Below, piece after piece: positions 34,248-42,289 of a stretch of 64,000 bases of DNA. How positions within the stretch are numbered: position 1 is the stretch's first letter; every line of letters begins with the position of its first letter. Location: the NCBI GenBank assembly GCA_902362925.1, contig CABIYL010000003.1. One strand, 5' to 3'. This DNA comes from Pseudoflavonifractor sp902362925 (lineage in GTDB: Bacteria > Bacillota > Clostridia > Oscillospirales > Oscillospiraceae). Made by a program: the position numbers and the translations under genes. Below the pieces are notes generated by a model. That model had not been told where the DNA came from, did not search any database, and saw only the letters and a list, made by a program, of their open reading frames with translations.

Positions 34248-37200
34248 GACCGCTGAAACTGACGGTATCCGCGTTCGGGCCCTATGCCGGGCGGGTGACC
34301 ATAGACCTGGAGAAGCTGGGCCCCAAGGGGCTTTACCTCATCACCGGAGACACCGGCGCCGGCAAGACCACCATCTTTGACGCCATCACCTACGCGCTCT
34401 ACGGGGAGCCCAGTGGCGATAACCGGGAAGTGTCCATGTTCCGCTCCAAGTACGCCCAGCCGGACACCCCCACCGAGGTGGAGCTGGTCTTTTCCTATGG
34501 CGGCAAGACCTATACGGTCCGCCGGAACCCGGAGTATGAGCGCCCTGCCAAGCGGGGCGAGGGGACCACCACCCAGAAGGCGGACGCTGAGCTGACCCTT
34601 CCCGACGGCCGCCTGATTACCAGAGCCCGGGAGGTGAACCGGGCGCTCATCGAGATTATCGGCCTCAACCGCAGCCAGTTCTCCCAGATCGCCATGATCG
34701 CCCAGGGGGACTTTCTCAAGCTGCTGCTGGCGGACACCAAGAGCCGCCAGGAGATTTTCCGGGAGATTTTCAAGACCCGGTACTACATGGTGTTCCAGGA
34801 GAAGCTGAAAGGGGAGGCCGGAAAGCTCCAGCGGGACTGTGAGGCCGCCCGTGCCAGCGTGCAGCAGTATATCGGCGGCGTGGTGTGCCGGGAGGATGAG
34901 CCGCTGCGTGCCAGACTGGAGAAGGCCCAGGCGGGAGAGCTCCCCTTCCAGGAGACCACGGAGCTGATCGGGCAGCTGATTGCCAATGGCCGGGAGGAGG
35001 AAAGGGACTGGCAGAAGGTCCTGAACCAGCTGGACGAAGAGCTGAAGGAGACCTCCATCCTGCTGGGCAAGGCGGAGGAGGCCCAGAAGAACCGGGAAAA
35101 GCTGGACCTGGCCCGCAGGGAGCGGGCGGAGCTGGTGCCCCAGGTGGAGGCGGCCCAAAGGGCCCTGCAGGCGGAGACGGAGAAAGCACCCCGGCAGGAG
35201 CAGCTGAACCAGGAGCTGGGCGCGCTGGAGGCGGAGCTGCCCCGGTATCGGGAGCTGTCTGAGCGGGAGGCCGGCCTGGCGACCCAGACGGAGCATATCG
35301 CGGCACTGGAGCAGAAATGCCGTCAGCAGGAAGAGGCGCAGCGGGCCGGTTCTGAGGCGCTGGACGCCTGGAAGCGGGAAGCGGAGGCTCTGGCGCCTGT
35401 TGAGGCGGAGAAGGAGCGCCTGCTGGGGAAGAAGAGCCAGGCGGAGAGCCGCAAGACCGCTCTGGAGGCGTTGGAGACCCAGGTGGGCCAGTGGCAGACC
35501 TGTCTTCGGCAGATAAGCGAAGGGCAGCGCCGCCGGGAGGAGTTGGACCGGCAGCGGGAGACCCTTGCGGCTGACCTGCTGCGGAAAAAGGAACAGCTGC
35601 AGGCCAACCGGGAGACGTTCCAGGCCACCCAGACCCTGACCGAGGAGAGACAGGAGCAGATGCACCGTCAGGAACGTCTCCGGGAGAGACAGCTGGCGCT
35701 GACCACGCTTGCGTCGGCGCTGGACAGCTATGCCGTGGAGGAAAAGTCCCTGCAGGCATCTCAGGAGGTCTACCGGCAGGCCAGAGAGCGGTCGGAGCAG
35801 CTGGAAGAGGACTACCGCCGGAAGAACAGGGCCTTTCTGGACGAGCAGGCCGGACTGCTGGCCCAATCGCTGACAGAGGGACAGCCCTGCCCGGTGTGCG
35901 GCTCGCTCCATCACCCTGCACCTGCCCGGCTGTCCGGCGAAGCGCCCACTGAGGCGGAGCTGGAAGCGTCCAAGGAGGCGTGGGAGACAGCCCAGCAAGA
36001 GACCCAGGAGAAGAGCCTGGCCGCTGGGACGGCACGCGCCGCCCTGGAGGAGCGCCGGAACCAGCTGCTCCGGGAGCTGGCGGCCTATGTGGACACGCCC
36101 GCGTTGGATACGGCCCGGCAGCAGCTCTCCGTCTGTCAGTCGGATGTGGAGCGGGAGCTATCGCAGGTCCATGGAGTCCTGCTGGAGCTGGAGGGGCGGC
36201 TGGCTCACCGCCAGGAGCTGGAGCAGGAGATCGGGCGGCAGGAGGAGGCGCTGGATGGCCTGACAAAGCGGCAGGAACAGCTGCAGGCGGCCATCACCCA
36301 GGCAGAGGTGGCCCAGGGTGCCCTGGGCGGCCAGCGGGAGCAGCTGGAGGCCGCGCTTTGCCGGGAGCTTGCGCAGCATCTGGAGCTGTGCGGTCTGGAA
36401 GATGCCCCCAAGGCGATTGCCGGTGCGCTGGAGCAGACCCGGAACGCCCTCTCCCAGCTGGCGGAGCAGGAGCGGATTCTCCAGAAGAACAGCCAGCGGA
36501 AGGCGGAGCTGGACCGTCAGATTCCCGTGGCGGAGCAGAACCTGAGAGCGCTGGAGGAGGACGCTGGCAGACTGAAGGCAGAGCTGGCAGGGGCCGTCAG
36601 CCGCAGAGAGGAGATGGCCGGGCAGATCCAGTCTCTGCGGGAGGGGCTCTCCTTCCCGGAACCGGATGCCGCCCAGCGGAGGATGGACGCCCTGCGGGAG
36701 GAGCTCCAGGGGCTTGCCAGGGCACTGACCCAGGCCCGGGAGACTGCCGCCGCCCGTCAGGGAGAGCTGACCGCTGCCGATGGTGCCATCCAGGAGCTGG
36801 AGCATCTGCTGGAGCGCACTCAGGAGGTGGACGCCCAGGCCCAGCAGCTGCGCAGCCAGGAGCTGACCCGCCAGCGGGCAGAGGCCAGTGAGGCCCAGAA
36901 GGCGATCCACACCCGGCTGGTCACCAACGAGACCGCGCTGGAAAACATCCTGGGGAAATCGGCGGATTTGGAGAAGCTGGAGCAGCGGTACACCTGGATG
37001 CGGACCCTCTCCAATACCGTAAACGGCAACCTGGCCGGGAAGGAAAAGATCGCCCTGGAGACCTACATCCAGATGACCTTCTTTGACCGCATTCTCCAGC
37101 GGGCCAATCTCCGGCTGCTGGTCATGTCCGGGGGACAGTACGAGCTCAAGCGCCGCCGGGAGGCGGAGAACAACCGCAGCCAGAGCGGCCTGGAGCTGGA

Positions 37201-37540
37201 TGTCATCGACCACTACAACGGCTCTGAGCGCAGCGTGAAATCCCTCTCGGGCGGCGAATCCTTCAAGGCGTCCCTCTCGCTGGCGCTGGGACTTTCCGAC
37301 GAGGTCCAGTCCGCTGCCGGAGGAATCCGGCTGGACACCATGTTTGTGGACGAGGGCTTCGGCTCTCTGGACGAGGAGTCCCTTGCCCAGGCGCTCCAGG
37401 CCCTCACCGGCCTCACCGAAGGCAACCGCCTGGTGGGCATCATCTCCCACGTGGCAGAGCTGAAGGAGAAAATCGACAAGCAGGTCGTGGTGACCAAGGA
37501 GAAGAGCGGCGGCAGCCGGGTGGAGATTGTGGTGTCATGA
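34244..37540 (+). CDS. sbcC: Nuclease SbcCD subunit C (Rad50-like ATPase)
   Basis: The 1098-residue protein has an N-terminal ATPase half with Walker A TGDTGAGKTT (residues ~32-41), two long coiled coils rich in Glu/Gln/Arg, a zinc hook CPVCGSLHHP near residue 550, and a C-terminal half with signature SLSGGESFKASLSLAL and Walker B MFVDEGFGSLDEE. It holds DNA ends and regulates SbcD nuclease. Length is typical for Firmicutes SbcC. Translation starts inside the sbcD stop. It is the last gene of the rtcB-cca-sbcD-sbcC tandem. Confidence 0.95.
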   Translation: MRPLKLTVSAFGPYAGRVTIDLEKLGPKGLYLITGDTGAGKTTIFDAITYALYGEPSGDNREVSMFRSKYAQPDTPTEVELVFSYGGKTYTVRRNPEYERPAKRGEGTTTQKADAELTLPDGRLITRAREVNRALIEIIGLNRSQFSQIAMIAQGDFLKLLLADTKSRQEIFREIFKTRYYMVFQEKLKGEAGKLQRDCEAARASVQQYIGGVVCREDEPLRARLEKAQAGELPFQETTELIGQLIANGREEERDWQKVLNQLDEELKETSILLGKAEEAQKNREKLDLARRERAELVPQVEAAQRALQAETEKAPRQEQLNQELGALEAELPRYRELSEREAGLATQTEHIAALEQKCRQQEEAQRAGSEALDAWKREAEALAPVEAEKERLLGKKSQAESRKTALEALETQVGQWQTCLRQISEGQRRREELDRQRETLAADLLRKKEQLQANRETFQATQTLTEERQEQMHRQERLRERQLALTTLASALDSYAVEEKSLQASQEVYRQARERSEQLEEDYRRKNRAFLDEQAGLLAQSLTEGQPCPVCGSLHHPAPARLSGEAPTEAELEASKEAWETAQQETQEKSLAAGTARAALEERRNQLLRELAAYVDTPALDTARQQLSVCQSDVERELSQVHGVLLELEGRLAHRQELEQEIGRQEEALDGLTKRQEQLQAAITQAEVAQGALGGQREQLEAALCRELAQHLELCGLEDAPKAIAGALEQTRNALSQLAEQERILQKNSQRKAELDRQIPVAEQNLRALEEDAGRLKAELAGAVSRREEMAGQIQSLREGLSFPEPDAAQRRMDALREELQGLARALTQARETAAARQGELTAADGAIQELEHLLERTQEVDAQAQQLRSQELTRQRAEASEAQKAIHTRLVTNETALENILGKSADLEKLEQRYTWMRTLSNTVNGNLAGKEKIALETYIQMTFFDRILQRANLRLLVMSGGQYELKRRREAENNRSQSGLELDVIDHYNGSERSVKSLSGGESFKASLSLALGLSDEVQSAAGGIRLDTMFVDEGFGSLDEESLAQALQALTGLTEGNRLVGIISHVAELKEKIDKQVVVTKEKSGGSRVEIVVS

Positions 37541-37549
37541 CCGGCGGAT

Positions 37550-37613
37550 ACCGGGCGTGACGCCCGGAAATAAAAGGAGCAGCTTTCATGCGTTTTCACA
37601 GAAAGCTGCTCCC
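37550..37613. terminator. Two hairpins after sbcC
   Basis: CCGGGCG-TGA-CGCCCGG followed by AAATAAAA (37550-37567) and GGAGCAGCTTTC-loop-GAAAGCTGCTCC (37577-37613) follow sbcC. Neither has a good T tract on the plus strand; on the minus strand the second has TTTTATTT. They may stop transcription only weakly on the plus strand. Confidence 0.5.
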
Positions 37614-37630
37614 TGCCATATCTGTTCTGA

Positions 37631-37659
37631 TTGCCAGAGCGGGCTGCCCATGCTATGAT
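37631..37659 (+). promoter_or_regulatory. Promoter of the kinase/macro-domain cluster
   Basis: TTGCCA (37631-37636) and TATGAT (37654-37659) are separated by 17 bp, 49 bp before the kinase start. Confidence 0.65.
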
Positions 37660-37708
37660 AGGGCTGTCAAATGCATTACAGATTCTGCCGGTGAAGGGAG
37701 GGGACGAG

Positions 37709-38218
37709 ATGGTTTTTCTGATTGCGGGGGCGTCCCACACGGGGAAAACCGCCCTTGCCCAGAGGCTTCTGGAGAAATACGGGTACCCTTACCTGTCCAT
37801 TGACCATCTGAAAATGGGCCTGATCCGGAGCGGATACACATCCCTCACGCCCATGAGCAGCGACCGGGCGCTGACGGATTACCTGTGGCCGGTGGTGCGG
37901 GAGATGGTCAAAACCGCCATCGAAAACGGGCAGAATCTCATCGTGGAGGGCTGCTATATCCCCTTTGACTGGGCAAAGGACTTTTCGGAGGAATACCGCG
38001 CTCAGATTCAGTACCGCTGTCTGGTGATGAGCGAGGAATATATCCGCAGCCACTACCAGGACATCAAAGGATACGCCAGCGTTGTGGAGCGCAGGATGGA
38101 CGATTCGGACTGTAACCTGGAGACCCTGCTCCGGGACAACGCCCAGACGCTGGAAGCCTGCCGGAAATATGGCGCAGAGTACATCCTGATTGACGGAACC
38201 TATCATGTGGACCTTTGA
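37709..38218 (+). CDS. P-loop kinase-like protein
   Basis: The 169-residue protein has Walker A GASHTGKTALAQ (residues ~6-17), an acidic-basic pair in SIDHLKMGLIRSG and a downstream ENGQNLIVEGCYIPFDW strand, as in small nucleotide or 2-phosphoglycerate-type kinases and zeta-like kinases. The substrate is unknown. ATG 37709 follows GAAGGGAGGGG; a longer in-frame start is upstream of the promoter and therefore unlikely. The gene is 27 bp ahead of the macro-domain gene and may be co-transcribed with it. Confidence 0.75.
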   Translation: MVFLIAGASHTGKTALAQRLLEKYGYPYLSIDHLKMGLIRSGYTSLTPMSSDRALTDYLWPVVREMVKTAIENGQNLIVEGCYIPFDWAKDFSEEYRAQIQYRCLVMSEEYIRSHYQDIKGYASVVERRMDDSDCNLETLLRDNAQTLEACRKYGAEYILIDGTYHVDL

Positions 38219-38245
38219 CTTTATCAAAACTGAGGAGGTGGCCCC

Positions 38246-39241
38246 ATGCCCCTGCATATTGTGAGAAATGACATCACCACCATGAAGGTGGACGCCATCG
38301 TCAACGCCGCCAAGGAGAGCCTGCTGGGCGGCGGAGGCGTGGACGGCGCCATCCACCGTGCCGCAGGGCCGGAGCTGCTGGCCGAGTGCCGCACCCTGGG
38401 CGGCTGCAAAACCGGACAGGCCAAGCTCACCAAGGGCTACCGTCTGCCCGCCAGGTTTGTAATCCACACCGTGGGCCCCATCTGGCAGGGCGGGAAACAC
38501 GGCGAGCGGGAGCTGCTGGCCTCCGCCTACCGCTCCTCGCTGGAGCTGGCCCTTGCCAACAAGTGCGAAACGGTGGCTTTTCCCCTCATTTCCGCCGGGG
38601 CTTACGGCTACCCCAAGGACCAGGCCCTCAAGGTGGCGGTGGACACCATCGGGGACTTTCTCCTCGCCCACGACATGACCGTCTATCTGGTCATCTTTGA
38701 CCGGGCGGCCTACACCATCAGCGGAAAGCTCTTTGCCGACATCGCCTCCTACATCGACGACCGCTACGTGGAGGAGCACACCGACAGCCGGGAGGAGCAG
38801 TGCCGCCGGGCCGCAGCCTTTTTGTGTGCGGATGAGGAAGCGGAACTGTGGGAGGGTGTGGCAGCGGCGCCCATGAGTCTGGATGAAGCCCTGGGCCAGC
38901 TGGACGAGAGCTTTTCCCAGATGCTGCTGCGGAAGATAGACGAGGTTGGCCTGACTGACGCCCAGTGCTACAAAAAGGCCAACATCGACCGCAAACTCTT
39001 CTCCAAAATCCGCTCGGATATCCACTATAAACCCTCCAAGCCCACTGCCATGGCCTTTGCCATTGCGCTGGAGCTGCCGCTGGAGGAGGCACGGGAGATG
39101 CTCCAGAAGGCTGGCTTTGCCTTCTCCCACGCCAGCAAGTTCGACATTATCGTGGAGTACTTCATCGCCCATCAGAACTACAACATCTTTGAGATTAACG
39201 AGGCTCTGTTCGCCTTTGACCAGAGCCTTTTGGGAGGTTGA
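38246..39241 (+). CDS. Macro-domain protein with C-terminal helical/HTH-like domain
   Basis: The 331-residue protein has an N-terminal MacroD-type macro domain (residues ~1-170): VDAIVNAAKESLLGGGGVDG, IHRAAGPELL, and FPLISAGAYGYPKDQAL. In most MacroD hydrolases the residue before ESL is Asn (NAAN); here it is Lys (NAAK), which may change the de-ADP-ribosylation activity. Residues ~215-331 form a helical domain with KANIDRKLFSKIRSDIHY and MAFAIALELPLEEAREMLQ, resembling an HTH/XRE-like module seen in related proteins. AGGAGG precedes the ATG. The substrate (ADP-ribose on protein, nucleic acid or small molecule) is unknown. Confidence 0.85.
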   Translation: MPLHIVRNDITTMKVDAIVNAAKESLLGGGGVDGAIHRAAGPELLAECRTLGGCKTGQAKLTKGYRLPARFVIHTVGPIWQGGKHGERELLASAYRSSLELALANKCETVAFPLISAGAYGYPKDQALKVAVDTIGDFLLAHDMTVYLVIFDRAAYTISGKLFADIASYIDDRYVEEHTDSREEQCRRAAAFLCADEEAELWEGVAAAPMSLDEALGQLDESFSQMLLRKIDEVGLTDAQCYKKANIDRKLFSKIRSDIHYKPSKPTAMAFAIALELPLEEAREMLQKAGFAFSHASKFDIIVEYFIAHQNYNIFEINEALFAFDQSLLGG

Positions 39242-39245
39242 CGCC

Positions 39246-39596
39246 ATGCCCCGCACCGATGTAACGCAGATGCCTTTTGCCAAGCTCTATCCCCTGTTGG
39301 TGAACAAGGCGGAGAAGAAGGGCCGCAGCAGGGAAGAGGTGGACCAGGTGACCGCCTGGCTCACCGGATACACGCCTGAGGCGCTTGCACAGCTGGAGCA
39401 GTCCGACACCAGCTACGGCGACTTTTTCCGAAACGCTCCCGCCATGAACCCCAACCGTACTCTGATCACTGGCAAGGTGTGCGGCATCCGGGTGGAGGAG
39501 ATTGAGGACCCGCTGATGCGGGAGATCCGGTACCTGGACAAGCTGGTGGACGAGCTGGCCAAGGGCAAGGCCATGGAGCAGATTTTGAGGAAGTAA
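39246..39596 (+). CDS. DUF2200 family protein
   Basis: The 116-residue protein matches DUF2200: VTQMPFAKLYPLLVNKAEKKGR, QVTAWLTGYT, and the region DTSYGDFFRNAPAMNPNR followed by ITGKVCGIRVEEIEDPLMREIRYLDKLVDEL. It follows the macro-domain gene by 4 bp, with GGGAGG as ribosome site. Members have no known activity. Tight linkage suggests that it works with the macro-domain protein. Confidence 0.85.
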   Translation: MPRTDVTQMPFAKLYPLLVNKAEKKGRSREEVDQVTAWLTGYTPEALAQLEQSDTSYGDFFRNAPAMNPNRTLITGKVCGIRVEEIEDPLMREIRYLDKLVDELAKGKAMEQILRK

Positions 39597-39627
39597 TTGT
39601 CGCCTGCCAGGCGACCACATAAAAGCG

Positions 39628-39679
39628 AAATCCCCCTATACTGTGCCTGTAAGCCAAACAGCACAGAATAGGGGGATTT
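39628..39679 (+). promoter_or_regulatory. Hairpin that buries the VWA gene ribosome-binding site
   Basis: AAATCCCCCTATACTGTGC (39628-39646) pairs with GCACAGAATAGGGGGATTT (39661-39679) with one mismatch in 19, around a 14-nt loop. The GGGGG of the right arm is the only plausible ribosome-binding site of the ATG at 39684. Folding would block translation, so a structure-opening signal or processing step is expected. A terminator role is less likely because no T tract follows. Confidence 0.7.
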
Positions 39680-39683
39680 ATTG

Positions 39684-40340
39684 ATGAAAAAGAATTTGAC
39701 CGAGCTGGTATTCATCCTGGACCGCAGCGGCTCCATGGAGGGGCTGGAGGGGGACACCATCGGCGGCTTCAACTCCATGCTGAACAAGCAGAAGAAGACG
39801 CCGGGTGAGGCCTTCGTGTCCACCATCCTTTTCGACGACCGGACCGAGGTGCTCCACGACCGGGTACGGGTGGGTGAGGTTCAGCCCATCACCGACAAAG
39901 AGTACTATGTCCGGGGCTGCACCGCTCTGCTGGACGCCATCGGCGGAGCCATCCACCACATCGGGAACATCCACAAGTATGCCAGACCGGAGGACGTGCC
40001 GGAGCACACCCTCTTTGTCATCACCACCGACGGCATGGAGAACGCCAGCCGCCGCTATTCGGCTCAGCGGGTGAAGGAGATGATCCAGCGCCAGAAGGAG
40101 AAATACGGCTGGGAGTTTCTCTTCCTGGGGGCCAACATCGACGCGGTGGAGACGGCGGGAAGCCTGGGCATCACTCCCGACCGGGCGGTGAACTACCACT
40201 GTGACAGTGCGGGCACCCGCCTCAACTATGAGGTGGTGAGCGACGCCGTGGCCGCTGTCCGGTGCAGCGCGCCCCTGGACGAGCGCTGGAAGGACGCCAT
40301 CGAGGAGGACTTCCGCAATCGCCAGGGCGGCCGCCGCTGA
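39684..40340 (+). CDS. von Willebrand factor A domain protein
   Basis: The 218-residue protein is a single VWA domain. The metal-ion site is visible as FILDRSGSMEG (residues ~8-18), with Thr in GCTALLDAI and Asp in ITTDGMENAS. I place the start at ATG 39684, 8 nt after GGGGG; TTG 39681 is an alternative. The ribosome site lies in a hairpin. VWA proteins mediate metal-dependent protein contacts, often with AAA+ ATPases; none is adjacent here. It may belong with the kinase/macro/DUF2200 genes. Confidence 0.88.
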   Translation: MKKNLTELVFILDRSGSMEGLEGDTIGGFNSMLNKQKKTPGEAFVSTILFDDRTEVLHDRVRVGEVQPITDKEYYVRGCTALLDAIGGAIHHIGNIHKYARPEDVPEHTLFVITTDGMENASRRYSAQRVKEMIQRQKEKYGWEFLFLGANIDAVETAGSLGITPDRAVNYHCDSAGTRLNYEVVSDAVAAVRCSAPLDERWKDAIEEDFRNRQGGRR

Positions 40341-40349
40341 CGGAGAGAC

Positions 40350-40799
40350 TCACATCTGTCCCTTCCATACCCGGGCCAGAATGTCCTTGAGCACCAGCAG
40401 GGCGTCGGTGTTGTTGTAGCCGTAGTCCACCCGCAGCTGGGTGAGCATCTCCCGCAGGGTGGGGGCGTAGTCGTCGATGCGCACGGTCTTGTGGTAGGTG
40501 GCCAGAACGGGGTACTTCTTGCTCCAAACCTTGTTCCAGTCAATCCGGGCCTGGGCCTCCTCGCTGACGCTCTCAATCATCTGCTGGGCCTGCTGCTCGT
40601 CAAAGTCGTACTCGATGAGCTCGTCCAGGGTCATGTTGTAGAGCATGGCCAGCCCTTTGGACTGACGGATATCGGGCAGGGTCTCATTGGTCTCCCATTT
40701 GGAGATGGTCTGGCGGCTGACGCCCAGCTTTTCGGCCACATTTTCCTGAGAGAGACCGCTCTTTTTCCGGGCGTGATACAGGCTGCTTCCCAAACTCAT
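40350..40799 (-). CDS. XRE-family transcriptional regulator
   Basis: The 149-residue protein starts with a Cro/CI-type helix-turn-helix: SLYHARKKSGLSQENVAEKL and GVSRQTISKWETNETLPDI (residues ~6-44). The C-terminal part is helical and hydrophilic, with no known sensor. The start at 40799 is preceded by CAGGAGG. It is convergent with the VWA gene and separated by 9 bp, with no terminator visible. The target is unknown. Confidence 0.87.
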   Translation of the reverse strand: MSLGSSLYHARKKSGLSQENVAEKLGVSRQTISKWETNETLPDIRQSKGLAMLYNMTLDELIEYDFDEQQAQQMIESVSEEAQARIDWNKVWSKKYPVLATYHKTVRIDDYAPTLREMLTQLRVDYGYNNTDALLVLKDILARVWKGQM

Positions 40800-40894
40800 A
40801 GCGTTTTCCTCCTGAAGTATCATTTCTGCGTCTCAGTATACCGTCCGGGCGGCAAAAAATCTACCAAGGAAAACTGCCACTTTCGCCCGGTTTC

Positions 40895-40924
40895 CTGACA
40901 TACCCACTTGTGGTGTGGTATACT
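40895..40924 (+). promoter_or_regulatory. Promoter of the 71-residue protein gene
   Basis: CTGACA (40895-40900) and TATACT (40919-40924) are spaced by 18 bp, 41 bp before the ATG. Confidence 0.55.
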
Positions 40925-40965
40925 GGAGGGAATCAGACTGTGATATCTGTTTTCAGGAGGTAAGC

Positions 40966-41181
40966 ATGACCTATTCCGAAGAAGAGCTGCTGGAGGCCAA
41001 GCGGCAGATTGACTCCACCCTGCACAAGCTGCGTGAGACCGTCAAGACCCTGGAGGGGAAGGAAAAACCTGCCCGCTGCCGCGCCCAGATTACCCTGGCT
41101 AAGCGCCGTATCCAGGCCTTTACCATTGCTGTCTCCCTCATCGAGGGAGAGCTGGAGAAGCTGTCCGAAGCCTCGTCCTGA
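40966..41181 (+). CDS. 71-residue helical protein of unknown function
   Basis: A short, charged, almost entirely helical protein (heptad-like pattern in DSTLHKLRETVKTLEGK and AKRRIQAFTIAVSLIEGELE) with one Cys and no membrane segment. It starts at ATG 40966, after AGGAGG, and has its own promoter. I do not recognise a family. The neighbours (XRE regulator and a minus-strand phosphodiesterase) give no functional clue. Confidence 0.75.
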   Translation: MTYSEEELLEAKRQIDSTLHKLRETVKTLEGKEKPARCRAQITLAKRRIQAFTIAVSLIEGELEKLSEASS

Positions 41182-41200
41182 GCGGGGTTCCGGAGGCGTC

Positions 41201-41701
41201 TTACTTCAATACTGTGGTTATCCGCTCCAGCCCAATCCCCAGCCCTTCAAAGCCCACGCACCGGCTGGGGCGGGTGTTGACGGCGTGGTCCAGCAGGGGC
41301 TGGACCTGGCTGGCGGTGTCCAGACACAAATCCAGGGCAAGTACGTCCTCCCACGCCCGGTTGAGAAAGGCCACCTCACGGCGGCCGTGGGTGCGGGTAA
41401 TTTCCATACGGCCTGCCTGATGGAGATATTCCTCCACCTGATTTGGGGCAAATCCGGCTGCGGCAAGGCTGTCAATCAGTCCCTCACGGAACAGTCCGGG
41501 GATGTCCTTCCACTGGAGCGGAGATACGTCATAGCGCACGAAAGTGTACCGGCTGTGACAGTGGACGGCCAGCAGGCACCTGCATCCACGCAGGTCGATG
41601 ACATGGAGATCCCAGCAGAAACGCCGGTCCGGCTCTGTGCCGTAGGCCGGCGTTTTCACTTTCAGGAACCGCTGGAGGGGAAAGGTCAGGCCCAGTTCCA
41701 T
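41201..41701 (-). CDS. Hypothetical protein, DUF6933-like
   Basis: The 166-residue protein has an N-terminal strand-rich part (FCWDLHVIDLRGCRCLLAVH, SRYTFVRYDV) and a helical C-terminal part (DTASQVQPLLDHAVNTRPS). The organisation resembles DUF6933, a family of unknown activity, but I hold this loosely. Its ATG overlaps the stop codon of the phosphodiesterase gene by one base, so the two are translationally coupled. No catalytic motif is apparent. Confidence 0.7.
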   Translation of the reverse strand: MELGLTFPLQRFLKVKTPAYGTEPDRRFCWDLHVIDLRGCRCLLAVHCHSRYTFVRYDVSPLQWKDIPGLFREGLIDSLAAAGFAPNQVEEYLHQAGRMEITRTHGRREVAFLNRAWEDVLALDLCLDTASQVQPLLDHAVNTRPSRCVGFEGLGIGLERITTVLK

Positions 41702-42159
41702 CACTTCACCTCGTGGGGAATGCCGATCTTCTCCACATGGAGTTTTCCGCCCGTCAGCTCCGCCGTCATCATGGTAATCTCCTGGTGGAACCGCCTGGGA
41801 CCGCAGGAGCCGGGGTTGAGCCATAAAATACCGCCCTTCTCCTCCTGCACATACTTGTGGGAGTGGCCGAACACCACCACATCCACCCCGGAGAGGTCTG
41901 TCGGGACCTCCTTCCTGTTGTGGACCATGTAAAAGGTCACGCCGTCCAGGGTAACGGTGAGGTGGTGGGGAATGTCCTCCGCCCACTCCTTGTCGTTATT
42001 GCCCCGGACGATGTAGACCGGGGCGTATTTCCGCAGCTCGTCCACAATGCTCTGCTTGTTGATGTCGCCGCCGTGAAGAATGACGTTAGCATTTTTCAGA
42101 TATTCCGTTACCTCTGGCCGCAGAAGGCCATGGGTGTCCGAGAGAATGGCAAGTTTCAT
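41701..42159 (-). CDS. YfcE/MJ0936-family metallophosphoesterase
   Basis: The 152-residue protein has the calcineurin-like motifs DTHG (residues 8-11), GGDIN (about 31-35), VRGNNDKEW (about 51-59) and FGHSHK (about 108-113), with WLNPGS near the C terminus. These small enzymes hydrolyse phosphodiesters with two metal ions; physiological substrates are mostly unknown. The gene lies upstream of, and coupled to, the DUF6933-like gene. Confidence 0.92.
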   Translation of the reverse strand: MKLAILSDTHGLLRPEVTEYLKNANVILHGGDINKQSIVDELRKYAPVYIVRGNNDKEWAEDIPHHLTVTLDGVTFYMVHNRKEVPTDLSGVDVVVFGHSHKYVQEEKGGILWLNPGSCGPRRFHQEITMMTAELTGGKLHVEKIGIPHEVK

Positions 42160-42238
42160 GGTATGTGTGTTCCTTCCCGTCTGTGTTGCCTCCAGTATAC
42201 CAGATTTTCCAGTCCGTCAAAAGAACTATATTTTCCCC

Positions 42239-42269
42239 TTGACTTTGACGCTCCGTCAACTGCTACACT
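42239..42269 (+). promoter_or_regulatory. MerR-type promoter with 19-bp spacer and dyad
   Basis: TTGACT (42239-42244) and TACACT (42264-42269) are separated by 19 bp, the long spacing typical of MerR-activated promoters. The spacer holds the perfect dyad TTGACG-CTC-CGTCAA (42245-42259). The regulator gene starts 20 bp downstream, so autoregulation by DNA unwinding is very likely. Confidence 0.88.
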
Positions 42270-42289
42270 GTCCGTAAGGAGGGATGAAA

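Noticed and set aside
37577..37613. Inverted repeat considered as an insertion-element end
   Set aside because: The arms are only 12 bp, there is no transposase and no target duplication; a transcription hairpin is simpler.
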